In this document: positions 37,832-46,209 of the stretch, piece by piece
How positions within the stretch are numbered: the first letter of the stretch is position 1
Layout: each line of letters starts with the position of its first letter
DNA from: Desulfuromonadales bacterium
GTDB lineage: Bacteria > Desulfobacterota > Desulfuromonadia > Geobacterales > Pseudopelobacteraceae
DNA: 64,000 bases
Direction of reading: 5' to 3'
Assembly: GCA_013377095.1 (NCBI GenBank)
Contig: JACAAY010000008.1
Location: 16,742 to 80,741, forward strand
Position numbers and translations under genes: made by a program
Notes under the pieces: generated by a model
The model's input: only the letters and a program-made list of their open reading frames with translations
Database searches by the model: none
Told to the model about the DNA's origin: nothing

Positions 37832-40063
37832 ATGATTCCCGCGTCCCCCGTCATTATCGAAGTCGCCGTGCCGCTCCCCATGGAAAAAACCTTCCATTAC
37901 CTGGTCCCTGACACCCTGACTCAGCAGGCTCAACCGGGCAAACGGGTATTCGTGCCCTTTGGCGGCCGCAAACTTACCGGCTATGTACTGGCCTTAGCCC
38001 AAAGTGCTGACACTTCGAAACTGAAAGAGATCATCTCCGTGCTCGACGACGATCCGCTCTGGACCGATAGCGAGCTGGAGTTTTTTCGTTGGGTGGCCTC
38101 CTATTACCTGCACCCCCTGGGTGAGGTGCTCAAAACTGCACTGCCGGCCGGCATCAACCTGCAGACCGGCAAGGGTTCGGACGGGACCATCAGCGGTGGG
38201 CAAAAGATCCGCTTTGAAGCGGTGTACCTGGCAGGAGATGGCGCTGCTCCAATGCGCGCCCTGGGCGCCAAAGCGGTTGAGGTTCTGGAATTGATCAGAA
38301 GTGAGGGTGAAGTGCCCGCGGCACTGTTGCGCAAACGCTTCGGCGCCTGCGCGCCGCAGCTGAAACGACTGACCGGACTGGGACTGCTGAAAAAACAGGA
38401 ACGCGAAATCTTCCGCGACCCCTTCCGGGAGGAAACCGTTGAACGCGACACTCCCCGGCAACTCAACCTGCACCAGCAGACAGCACTGGAGACACTGCTG
38501 ACGTGCCTGGACAAGCGCGAGTTTGCCCCCTATCTGCTGCATGGCGTCACCGGCAGCGGCAAGACTGAGGTCTATCTGCAGGCCATCGACCGAGCACTAC
38601 ACAGGGGGATGAACGCCCTGGTGCTGGTGCCGGAAATATCCCTGACCCCACAATTGGTGCACCGTTTCCGGGCCCGCTTCGACGACGGCATAGCCATCCT
38701 GCACAGCGGACTGTCCGACGGCGAGCGCTACGACGAATGGCGACGCATCCGGCGCGGCCTGGCGCGCATCGTGATCGGCGCCCGTTCGGCCATCTTTGCT
38801 CCGCTGGAAAACATCGGCATCATTGTCGTGGATGAAGAGCACGAAGCCTCCTTCAAACAGGCCGACGGGCTGCGCTACAACGCCCGCGATCTGTCGCTGG
38901 TCAGGGGGCGAATGGAGCAGGCGCTGGTCGTTTTGGGCTCGGCCACCCCTCTGATCACCAGCCTGTATGCCGTGGAGCAGGGCAGACTGGGACTGCTCTC
39001 CCTACCGGAGCGGGTGCGTGGCATTCCCATGCCAACCGTGGAAACCGTTGCCATGCAGGGGATTAAGAGCACCATCTCGCCCCGGCTGCACCGGGCGCTG
39101 GAGGAGACCCTGGCCAGCAAGGGGCAGGTGATCATCTTCCTCAATCGGCGCGGTTATGCCACCTTCCTGGTCTGTGCTGAGTGCAGCCAGCCGTTGACCT
39201 GCCCCAACTGCACGGTTACCCTCACCTATCACCGCAGCCGCGGCCAGAGCGTCTGCCATTATTGCGACTACACCGTCCCCGCACCTGGCACCTGCCCCTC
39301 CTGCGGTTGCCCGGAGCTGAAGGAACTGGGCGCCGGCACCGAGCGGGTCGAGCATGACCTGCGCGAACTGCTGCCGCAGGCGAGAATCGTCCGCATGGAC
39401 AGCGACACCACCTCCGGACGGGGCAGCCACGCCCGGCTGCTGAACCACATGGCCGATGGAAGTGCCGATATCCTGATCGGCACCCAGATGATCACCAAAG
39501 GGCATGATTTTCCCGGTGTCACCCTGGTGGGGGTGGTCAACGGTGAGGCCAGCCTGCACATGCCCGACTTCAGAAGCGCCGAGCGCACCTTTCAACTGCT
39601 CTCCCAGGTCTTTGGCCGGGCCGGGCGAGGCGACACCCCCGGACGGGTGCTCCTGCAGGCGCTCGACCCGAGCCACTACGCTATCCAGTGCGCCATCAAT
39701 CATGACAGCACTGACTTTTATCGACAGGAACTGGAGTTCAGACGCGAGGCCGGCTACCCCCCCTTTGCCTACCTGGCGGTTCTGGCCCTTTCCGGAACGT
39801 CCGAGCAGACGGTGGAGCAACGCGCAAACACCACCGCCAACCTGCTGATGCAGATCAAACATGAGCTGGCCCTGCGTGTGGAGTTGCTCGGCCCGGCACC
39901 CTCCCCGCTCTACCGCCTGCGCGGACGCTTCCGGCGCCGGATCCTGCTCAAATCTGCCTCCCGCGCCGACCTGCGTAGGTTGATCGCCGTCTGGTTGAGC
40001 CGCCGGGAACCAGGCACAACCGTTCGCGAGTTCATCGACATCGATCCGGTTGACATGATGTGA
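37832..40063 (+). CDS. priA: Primosomal protein N' (replication restart helicase PriA)
   Basis: 743 residues. The N-terminal DNA-binding domain begins IEVAVPLPMEKTFHYLVP. Walker A is GVTGSGKTEVYLQAI, Walker B VVDEEHEASF. Between the helicase lobes lie eight Zn-binding Cys: CAECSQPLTCPNC and CHYCDYTVPAPGTCPSC. The start at 37832 is chosen because family homology begins there; there is no strong ribosome site, and the frame is open back into the pfk gene. It reloads DnaB at stalled forks. Confidence 0.95.
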   Translation: MIPASPVIIEVAVPLPMEKTFHYLVPDTLTQQAQPGKRVFVPFGGRKLTGYVLALAQSADTSKLKEIISVLDDDPLWTDSELEFFRWVASYYLHPLGEVLKTALPAGINLQTGKGSDGTISGGQKIRFEAVYLAGDGAAPMRALGAKAVEVLELIRSEGEVPAALLRKRFGACAPQLKRLTGLGLLKKQEREIFRDPFREETVERDTPRQLNLHQQTALETLLTCLDKREFAPYLLHGVTGSGKTEVYLQAIDRALHRGMNALVLVPEISLTPQLVHRFRARFDDGIAILHSGLSDGERYDEWRRIRRGLARIVIGARSAIFAPLENIGIIVVDEEHEASFKQADGLRYNARDLSLVRGRMEQALVVLGSATPLITSLYAVEQGRLGLLSLPERVRGIPMPTVETVAMQGIKSTISPRLHRALEETLASKGQVIIFLNRRGYATFLVCAECSQPLTCPNCTVTLTYHRSRGQSVCHYCDYTVPAPGTCPSCGCPELKELGAGTERVEHDLRELLPQARIVRMDSDTTSGRGSHARLLNHMADGSADILIGTQMITKGHDFPGVTLVGVVNGEASLHMPDFRSAERTFQLLSQVFGRAGRGDTPGRVLLQALDPSHYAIQCAINHDSTDFYRQELEFRREAGYPPFAYLAVLALSGTSEQTVEQRANTTANLLMQIKHELALRVELLGPAPSPLYRLRGRFRRRILLKSASRADLRRLIAVWLSRREPGTTVREFIDIDPVDMM

Positions 40064-40084
40064 GCTGATTGCCCTGTCGAACGC

Positions 40085-40118
40085 AAAAAAAGGCCCCAAA
40101 ACGGGGCCTTTTTTTTGT
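40085..40118. terminator. Bidirectional terminator between priA and the FnIII lipoprotein
   Basis: AGGCCCC and GGGGCCT arms (40091-40097, 40103-40109) with a 5-nt loop are flanked by seven A on the left and eight or more T on the right, serving both convergent genes. Confidence 0.85.
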
Positions 40119-40132
40119 TGATGTCTATGAAC

Positions 40133-41899
40133 CTACATGGATGCAGCAATGGCAGCAATCTGAGCGTCAGACAAGGGAGTTGAACCTGTCGCACGGAACT
40201 GACTCATGGCACCGAAGCTTGCAATAGCCGACGAGACCTGGGCTGCTGTCCTGGGCCCAAGATTGCCGTGACAACTAAAGCAGTACTGGGTGTAGAGTGC
40301 TGCTCCATTGATGGCCGGTGCAGAAGTGGATGCCGTTGCCTGGGCCGATGCTACACTCTCTCCGGCACTGTTCACCGCCGTCACGATGTAAAAGTATGCG
40401 GTGCCGGCCACAAGACCGGTCTGCAGATAGGGGCTGGTGGCATTAGTGATCTTGGCGCCGTTTGTCTTTGTCACTCCTGTGGCAGTCGCGTAATAGATGT
40501 TATAGGACGTTGCACCGGATACCGCAGACCAGGTGAGAGTTACCTGGTTGGCGCCGCCAACAGCAGTGACGCCGGTCGGAGCCGCGGGTACGGTCGGGCT
40601 GGGAACAACAGCCAGGGTGGTGGCGGCAACCTGGGTGGAAGCCGTACTTTCGCCAACACTGTTGACCGCGGTAACAATGTAGAAATAGGTGGTGCTGGCC
40701 GTTAAACCAGCCTGAACAGCGGGAGAGGTGGCATTGCTGATCTTTGTGCCGTTGGTTTTGGTAACACCAGTTGTAGTTGAATAATACACGTTGTAGGACG
40801 TGGCACCGGAAACAGCTGCCCAGGAGAGCGTGACCTGGTTGGTTCCACCAGTGGCAAGCACATTTGTCGGCGCAGCAGGAGCAGTTGGAACAGGTTGCGC
40901 GGCAGCGGTGGTAGCAGAGGCCTCCGGCGAGGCGGCGCTCTCTCCGACGCTATTCACGCCAGTTACCATGTAATAGTAGGTGGTTCCGGCTGCCAGGCCT
41001 GTATGGACATACGGGCTCACAGCGTTTGCTATTTTTGTCCCGGTTGTTTTTGACACGCCGGGGCTGGTTGCATAGTACAGGTTATACGATGTTGCGCCGG
41101 TGACGGCGCTCCAGGTGAGGGTTACCTGACCCGAACCGCCAACCGCGGCCACGGTGGCAGGGGCAACGGGCGCAACAGTAACCGAGGGCATATTGCCTAC
41201 CGAGAATGAACAGTTGGCGATATTGGTTACGCTACCGGTGCAAATAACCGCGCTGGATTGTGCGTTCTGAATCGTGAATACGCCACCCGAAAGGGTAATT
41301 GTCACCTTGTCGAACATGCCGTCCAAACCCTGATGATTGGCGCTAAAGGGCGATGAAACCGGATTGGTCTGCTCCGCACCATACAGCGCCAGAAGCGGTT
41401 GCAGCTTTTGCTGAACAGTTGCAACCGTTGACGAAAGATTGGAACCGACTTTCTGGAGTATGGCCGGATCCGCGCTATCATACACCGTTGCGGGATCATC
41501 AACCCCGGCTGCTCCGGCGACAATGATATCGGAGAGGGGGTTGGTGTTGGCTATGCCAGTTCCACCGGCATAGGAGTGAAGCTTGTAAACCGTTCCGCCG
41601 GAGGTGCCATTTGCCTGCAGCACAAAGGGCGCTTTCATATCGGTGACGTCAAAGGCAAATGATCCGTCACTTCCAATAACAGCGGTTTTCAGCTTTGAGG
41701 GACTAGAAGAATCTTTAATACTCACCGATCCGGACAATGGCGCCCCGGCAGCGGCGGTTCCACTCACGACCTGGGATGACAGTCCTCCTGCCACAACCCC
41801 ACCTGACGACCCGCCGCCGCACCCGGCAAGCGCAAGGCCAATAATCATCATGGACAGCATGGCAATGGTGGAACCCACGCATTTCATGATCTTTTTCAT
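40133..41899 (-). CDS. Lipoprotein with three fibronectin type III domains and a C-terminal cytochrome c motif
   Basis: 588 residues. The signal peptide ends in lipobox LALAGC, giving a lipid-anchored outer protein. A carboxypeptidase-regulatory-like N-part (to about 230) is followed by three FnIII repeats, each with VTLTWSAV(S/T)GATSYN and a TTYFYIVTAVNSVGES-type strand. The final 60 residues hold one haem site, YCFSCHG, and a SDAQIAAIAA helix typical of small class I cytochromes. A surface or periplasmic redox role is likely. Two GEMM-type riboswitches with terminators lie in its leader. The start at 41899 has AAGGGG upstream. Confidence 0.88.
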   Translation of the reverse strand: MKKIMKCVGSTIAMLSMMIIGLALAGCGGGSSGGVVAGGLSSQVVSGTAAAGAPLSGSVSIKDSSSPSKLKTAVIGSDGSFAFDVTDMKAPFVLQANGTSGGTVYKLHSYAGGTGIANTNPLSDIIVAGAAGVDDPATVYDSADPAILQKVGSNLSSTVATVQQKLQPLLALYGAEQTNPVSSPFSANHQGLDGMFDKVTITLSGGVFTIQNAQSSAVICTGSVTNIANCSFSVGNMPSVTVAPVAPATVAAVGGSGQVTLTWSAVTGATSYNLYYATSPGVSKTTGTKIANAVSPYVHTGLAAGTTYYYMVTGVNSVGESAASPEASATTAAAQPVPTAPAAPTNVLATGGTNQVTLSWAAVSGATSYNVYYSTTTGVTKTNGTKISNATSPAVQAGLTASTTYFYIVTAVNSVGESTASTQVAATTLAVVPSPTVPAAPTGVTAVGGANQVTLTWSAVSGATSYNIYYATATGVTKTNGAKITNATSPYLQTGLVAGTAYFYIVTAVNSAGESVASAQATASTSAPAINGAALYTQYCFSCHGNLGPRTAAQVSSAIASFGAMSQFRATGSTPLSDAQIAAIAASM

Positions 41900-42100
41900 T
41901 GATGTCCCCTTGGGTTCACGATTCACTATTGTGTTGCAACCGGCCTCGGCACTGTATTCGTTCATTCTTGCTCCTTGTAAACCGGACAGGCATGCGCCCT
42001 GTCCCGGTTGTTGCGCGTTTCATCTGCCATGGCCCATCATGGAATGATTCGCGTCCGCGTTCACGTTTATCAGATTTCGGTATCGTCCGGAGCTGGGCAC

Positions 42101-42145
42101 AAAAAAACCGGATACCGAATATCTCGTGATATTTCGGCAACCCGG
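42101..42145 (-). terminator. Terminator overlapping riboswitch B
   Basis: Minus-strand arms CCGGGTTGCCGAAATATC and GATATTCGGTATCCGG with loop ACGA are followed by seven T. Its 5' arm is the 3' strand of the aptamer, so ligand binding and termination should exclude each other. Confidence 0.75.
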
Positions 42146-42206
42146 CTGTCTGCGTGAGACCCTGTAGGCTTTCCGCCCCATCCTCGCGGATGGTTAAGTA
42201 TTATCG
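42131..42206 (-). promoter_or_regulatory. GEMM-I-type cyclic dinucleotide riboswitch B (gene-proximal)
   Basis: The minus-strand core has the stem CCATCC-GCGA-GGATGG, the joint GGGCGGAAAGCC, a second stem GGGTCT/AGAC and the 3' segment AGCCGGGTTGCCGAAAT. This matches the GEMM-I fold. By hand alignment to Vc2, position 20 is A, the change that shifts Geobacter aptamers toward cyclic AMP-GMP. The ligand is inferred, not shown. Confidence 0.82.
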
Positions 42207-42326
42207 TGTACCACCACCTGTTTTTACCGTACGCTGCTGTTCAGGCATACGATCAAACCGTTGCGACCTTCACCTGTGCCGCATTCGCTAGAGTTGCAGC
42301 CACCTCCTCTCACAAATCCTGTTTGC

Positions 42327-42379
42327 AAAAAAGCCGGGTTACCCCAATATCATCAGTTTGATATTTCGGCAACCCGGCT
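42327..42379 (-). terminator. Terminator overlapping riboswitch A
   Basis: AGCCGGGTTGCC pairs with GGGGTAACCCGGCT on the minus strand, followed by TTTTTT. It shares its 5' arm with the riboswitch A aptamer, like the unit downstream. Confidence 0.75.
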
Positions 42380-42438
42380 GTCTCAGTAAGACCCTTGGCT
42401 TTCCGCCCTACCCTCACGGATAGTTTAGCGTTTTCGTT
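42366..42438 (-). promoter_or_regulatory. GEMM-I-type cyclic dinucleotide riboswitch A (promoter-proximal)
   Basis: The minus-strand core has CTATCC-GTGA-GGGTAG, GGCGGAAAGCC, GGGTCT...AGAC and AGCCGGGTTGCCGAAAT. Position 20 by hand alignment is G, the c-di-GMP-type residue. It is the first of two complete aptamer-terminator units on one leader; no gene lies between them. Confidence 0.82.
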
Positions 42439-42540
42439 TATCTGTTTTTAAAAATTGTTTACCGTATGAGTTAAGATCATAAACGGCGAAAAAAATTAAA
42501 TCAAGGCAAAAAATCACACGCATAAAAACAGGAGCTGACA

Positions 42541-42640
42541 CCACTGCACTTCCGTGCAGGATCTTGATCTGCCCGCTGCAACGGCAAGAGCAGCCACCTG
42601 GGGAACCCCAGATGGGCCCAAGGGCATCTCCACCGATGAA
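42541..42640. other. Structured intergenic segment upstream of the amino acid ABC operon
   Basis: Hairpins follow one another: CTGCAC-TTCC-GTGCAG, CTGC...GCAG, CTGGGG-AA-CCCCAG and GATGGGCCC-AA-GGGCATC. It lies between the divergent riboswitch leader and the ABC operon (start 42765). On the minus strand the first loop reads CACGGAAGTG, similar to a CsrA site. It fits no riboswitch class I know. The rest of 42441-42764 shows nothing recognisable. Confidence 0.3.
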
Positions 42641-42764
42641 ATTTCAAGCACGTCCTCTGACATCAATATTCCGGCACATCGCGGTTGTTGCCCACCCTGA
42701 AATCATCTGGTATATATCATTCCGGGACAAATGATGCATCAGACCGTCCGAATGGGGACATTCA

Positions 42765-43505
42765 ATGATCCGGTTTACCGGCGTGCATAAATGGTTCAGA
42801 AAACTGCACGTGCTTAACGACATAACCCTGCACGTCCAACCTGGCGAGGTTCTGGTGGTTTGTGGCCCTTCCGGTTCGGGCAAATCGACACTGATCCGCA
42901 CCATCAACCGACTGGAGCCCATCGACCAGGGTCGCCTGGTGGTAGACGGCATGGATCTCTCCGATAGAAAGACCGATCTCAACAAGCTACGGGCCGAGAC
43001 AGGCTTCGTATTTCAGCAATTCAATCTCTATCCCCATCTGAAGGTTATCAACAACATCACCCTGGCACCGATCAAGATCCGGCGTACATCCCGAACAGAA
43101 GCCGAGGCACAGGCCATGGTCCTTTTGGAGCGGGTCGGACTGACCGATAAGCGCGACGCCTATCCGGCGCAGCTTTCCGGAGGACAACAGCAACGGGTGG
43201 CCATTGCCCGCGCACTGGCCATGAAGCCCAGGATCATGCTGTTCGACGAGCCCACCTCGGCCCTGGACCCGGAAATGATCGGTGAGGTGCTGGCGGTCAT
43301 GAAAGATTTGGCAAAAAGCGGAATGACCATGGTCGTGGTAACCCACGAAATGGGTTTTGCCCGCGAAGTTGCCCACCGGGTGACGTTCATGGATTGCGGC
43401 ATGATCCTGGAAACGGCTTCGCCCAACGACTTCTTTTCCAGGCCGCAGCATGAGCGGGCGCAGCAGTTCCTGCGTCAGTTGCTCACACCCATGAACTGCC
43501 AATAA
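42765..43505 (+). CDS. Polar amino acid ABC transporter, ATP-binding protein (GlnQ-like)
   Basis: 246 residues. Walker [15 protein letters not shown], signature [16 protein letters not shown], Walker [14 protein letters not shown] and the H-loop VVTHEMGFA are intact. The order ATPase, binding protein, permease, permease is typical of glutamine/glutamate importers. No strong Shine-Dalgarno is seen at the ATG. Confidence 0.93.
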   Translation: MIRFTGVHKWFRKLHVLNDITLHVQPGEVLVVCGPSGSGKSTLIRTINRLEPIDQGRLVVDGMDLSDRKTDLNKLRAETGFVFQQFNLYPHLKVINNITLAPIKIRRTSRTEAEAQAMVLLERVGLTDKRDAYPAQLSGGQQQRVAIARALAMKPRIMLFDEPTSALDPEMIGEVLAVMKDLAKSGMTMVVVTHEMGFAREVAHRVTFMDCGMILETASPNDFFSRPQHERAQQFLRQLLTPMNCQ

Positions 43506-43589
43506 CCCTGAATCCATGAACCGGTCGGACAGTCACCTCGGCAGGCGCTTTTTAATCAGCACACGTAACTGATGACAAGGAGGAATACG

Positions 43590-44408
43590 ATGAAAAAACT
43601 TGGAATGCTGCTGTTCGTGGTCGCCTCGCTGGCAATGGTTTTCACAAGGGTTGTTCTGGCCGCCGACTCGTTGGCGGAGATCAAAAAGAAGGGGGTCATC
43701 GTGGCGGGAGTGAAAGATTCAACCCCTCCTTTCGGCTACATTGATGAGAAAAGCCGCCAACTGGTCGGTTACGATATCGATATCGTCAATGCCATTGCAA
43801 AAAAGCTGGGTGTCAGGGTAGAGCTCAAAACCGTAACCTCGGCCAGCCGTATGCCGCAGCTCCAGGAAGGACACATCGACATCATTGCCGCCACAATGAC
43901 AAAGAATGCCGAGCGGGCCAAGGTGATCGACTTCAGCCACGCCTATTTCCTGACCGGCCAGAAATTCATCACCCGCAAAGGGAGTGTCAAAAACCTCAAG
44001 GATCTGGAAGGCAAAAGGATCGGCACCGCCAAGGGTTCCACCTCGGAACAGAATGTGAAGAAAGCCATCCCTACGGCCACTGTGCTCTCCTTTGACGACT
44101 ATCCCCAGGCGCTCCTGGCCCTGCAGCAGGGCAAGGTACAAGCGGTAACCACTGATGAGGCCATCCTGGCCGGCATTCTCTCCAAAACCCCCAACAAGGC
44201 TCAGTTCGAGATCCCCAACCTGCAGATTTCCGACGAGCCTTACGGGCTCGGTATGCGCAAGGGTGACAAGAACCTGGTTTCCCTGGTCAACAAAACCTTG
44301 CTGGAACTGGAACAGAGTGGTGAGGCCGCCAGGATTTTCTCCAAGTGGTTCGGCCCCACAACCCAATTCCACCTGCAGAGAACCTTCAAGATCACGGCAG
44401 CCAAGTAA
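43590..44408 (+). CDS. Amino acid ABC transporter, periplasmic binding protein
   Basis: 272 residues with a cleavable signal peptide (ends VVLAADSLAE). DSTPPFGYIDEKSRQLVGYDIDI is the opening signature of family 3 solute-binding proteins, and RIGTAKGSTSEQN the second-lobe binding loop. Ligand class is likely glutamine, glutamate or aspartate; exact specificity cannot be read. AAGGAGG precedes ATG 43590. Confidence 0.93.
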   Translation: MKKLGMLLFVVASLAMVFTRVVLAADSLAEIKKKGVIVAGVKDSTPPFGYIDEKSRQLVGYDIDIVNAIAKKLGVRVELKTVTSASRMPQLQEGHIDIIAATMTKNAERAKVIDFSHAYFLTGQKFITRKGSVKNLKDLEGKRIGTAKGSTSEQNVKKAIPTATVLSFDDYPQALLALQQGKVQAVTTDEAILAGILSKTPNKAQFEIPNLQISDEPYGLGMRKGDKNLVSLVNKTLLELEQSGEAARIFSKWFGPTTQFHLQRTFKITAAK

Positions 44409-44486
44409 CCGCGTGTGGCAGGGACGCCCTGTTGGGCGCCCCCATCCGGGTCGATACCCAGGCCCCTGCTTTCCGGATAGTTTTCT

Positions 44487-45194
44487 ATGCTCAACTACCA
44501 TTTCGACTGGTCCATCATCCTCTCCGGCACCTACTTTAACTGGCTGGTCGCCGGTTTCAAAGTTACGCTTCAGCTCTCTGCCATCTCGATTGTTTTGTCC
44601 TTTCTGCTGGGGATGCTGGTGGCAGTGATGCGCATGAGCCATAACCGTCCGGTGCGCTGGTGCGCACATGCCTACCTGGAGTTTTTCCGCAACACTCCGC
44701 TGCTGGTACAGATCTTTTTCTGGTACTTCGGATCCTACAAAATCCTGCCGACGGTCATCAATGACTGGCTGAATGAAACCGGCTTCGAATTCGGCTCAGC
44801 CGTGATCGCTCTTTCCATCTACACCTCTGCGTTTATTGCCGAGGATCTCCGTTCCGGCGTGCTCTCCATCCCCAGGGAGCAGATGGAGGCGGCCCGCAGC
44901 GCCGGTTTTTCCTATCTGCGTTCCATGCAGTACATCATCCTGCCCCAGGCGGTGCGGATCACCATTCCCCCCCTGGTCAACCAGTTCCTCAATCTGACCA
45001 AAAATTCATCCCTGGCCATGACCATCGGTGTCATGGAGTTGACCTACCAGGCCCGCCAAGTGGAGAGCTACACCTTCAAGGGTTTTGAAGCATTCACTGC
45101 GGCAACGGCTGTCTATGTGGCGCTTTCGCTGTTCATCACCCTGTTGGTGAACGTTTACAACCAGAAGGTGCTCAACATCCATAAAGCGGCCTGA
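44487..45194 (+). CDS. Amino acid ABC transporter permease 1
   Basis: 235 residues of the HisM/GlnP family with about five helices. The EAA loop (REQMEAARSAGFSYLRSMQYIILPQAVR) contacts the ATPase. It lies 78 nt after the binding-protein gene and one base before the second permease, which implies joint translation and a heterodimeric channel. Confidence 0.93.
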   Translation: MLNYHFDWSIILSGTYFNWLVAGFKVTLQLSAISIVLSFLLGMLVAVMRMSHNRPVRWCAHAYLEFFRNTPLLVQIFFWYFGSYKILPTVINDWLNETGFEFGSAVIALSIYTSAFIAEDLRSGVLSIPREQMEAARSAGFSYLRSMQYIILPQAVRITIPPLVNQFLNLTKNSSLAMTIGVMELTYQARQVESYTFKGFEAFTAATAVYVALSLFITLLVNVYNQKVLNIHKAA

Positions 45195-45195
45195 G

Positions 45196-45894
45196 ATGGA
45201 ACCTTTTTTCAACCTGTCGGTCATCAGCGACAACTTCATCTACTTCATGATCGGCCGTTTTCCGGATGGCCCCCTGGGCGGACTGGGGCTGACACTGTAC
45301 CTGGCAATCGTCTCCTGCATCCTCTCCCTCTTCGGCGGACTGTTTCTGGGCTTGCTGAGTATCGTTCGACCCCCCTGGGTACGTTACCCCGCCTTTATCG
45401 TCATCAACCTGTTGCGGGGCATGCCGCTCCTGATGGTTATTTTCTGGATGTATTTCCTGCTGCCGGCACTGTTCGGCAAGGTTCCCGAAAGTGAGACAGT
45501 CATCATGGCACTGACTCTGTTCGCCTCGGCCTACATGTCCCGTATCGTTGTGGCCGGCATCGAAGGCATTCCCCGGGGGCAGACCGAAGCAGCCATTTCC
45601 ACCGGACTGAAACCCTGGCAGGCCATGCTGTATGTCGTACTCCCCCAAGGGCTACGCAACATGATACCTTCGTTTGTCAACCAGTTCGTATCGCTGATCA
45701 AGGACACCTCGCTGGCTTTCATCGTCGGCGTTTCAGAACTGACCCATGTTGCCACCCAGATCAACAACCGTACCATGGCCTTCCCGACCGAGATATTCGT
45801 CTTCATCGCTGTTGTTTACTTCATCATCTGCTTCACCTTTACTTCACTCTCACGCTGGCTGGAGCAGCGACTGGCCTGGAGCAAATCCGTCTGA
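45196..45894 (+). CDS. Amino acid ABC transporter permease 2
   Basis: 232 residues, same family as its upstream neighbour; EAA loop GQTEAAISTGLKPWQAMLYVVLP. Last gene of the importer operon. Confidence 0.93.
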   Translation: MEPFFNLSVISDNFIYFMIGRFPDGPLGGLGLTLYLAIVSCILSLFGGLFLGLLSIVRPPWVRYPAFIVINLLRGMPLLMVIFWMYFLLPALFGKVPESETVIMALTLFASAYMSRIVVAGIEGIPRGQTEAAISTGLKPWQAMLYVVLPQGLRNMIPSFVNQFVSLIKDTSLAFIVGVSELTHVATQINNRTMAFPTEIFVFIAVVYFIICFTFTSLSRWLEQRLAWSKSV

Positions 45895-46209
45895 GCGTCA
45901 CACCGCCACCATTAACCGGACAGCAAACCGCTGCTCTGCGTCTGGCCGCACCACGGTTATCCGCTGTCAAACCGGTGAAAATCATCCGCACGAAGCCGGT
46001 TGAGATGCTATGAACGAGTGGATATGCACAGCTTTTTTACTGCGAAGCTTTTTTTGCTTGCCTGTGCGTAAAGGAGACGCTATCTTTTCAGACAATTTTA
46101 GTCCGATTTGTCGCATTGAAGTACAATTGACTTTCAACAGACTAACCTCGCCCGGCAGGAATTGATACAATCTCAACCCGTACCATGAACAATCACCCAT
46201 GGAGCCTGA
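45895..46209. other. Intergenic region without recognised features
   Basis: 315 bp between the importer operon and the ABC exporter. There is a T-rich imperfect hairpin near 46030-46070 (GCACAG...CTGTGC) that may end the importer transcript. No gene or known RNA is recognised; promoter boxes for the exporter are not convincing. Confidence 0.4.

Noticed and set aside
42541..42640. SAH or cobalamin riboswitch
   Set aside because: A short match (GCTGCAACGG) recalls the SAH aptamer, but the remaining conserved core is absent; B12-box elements are also missing.
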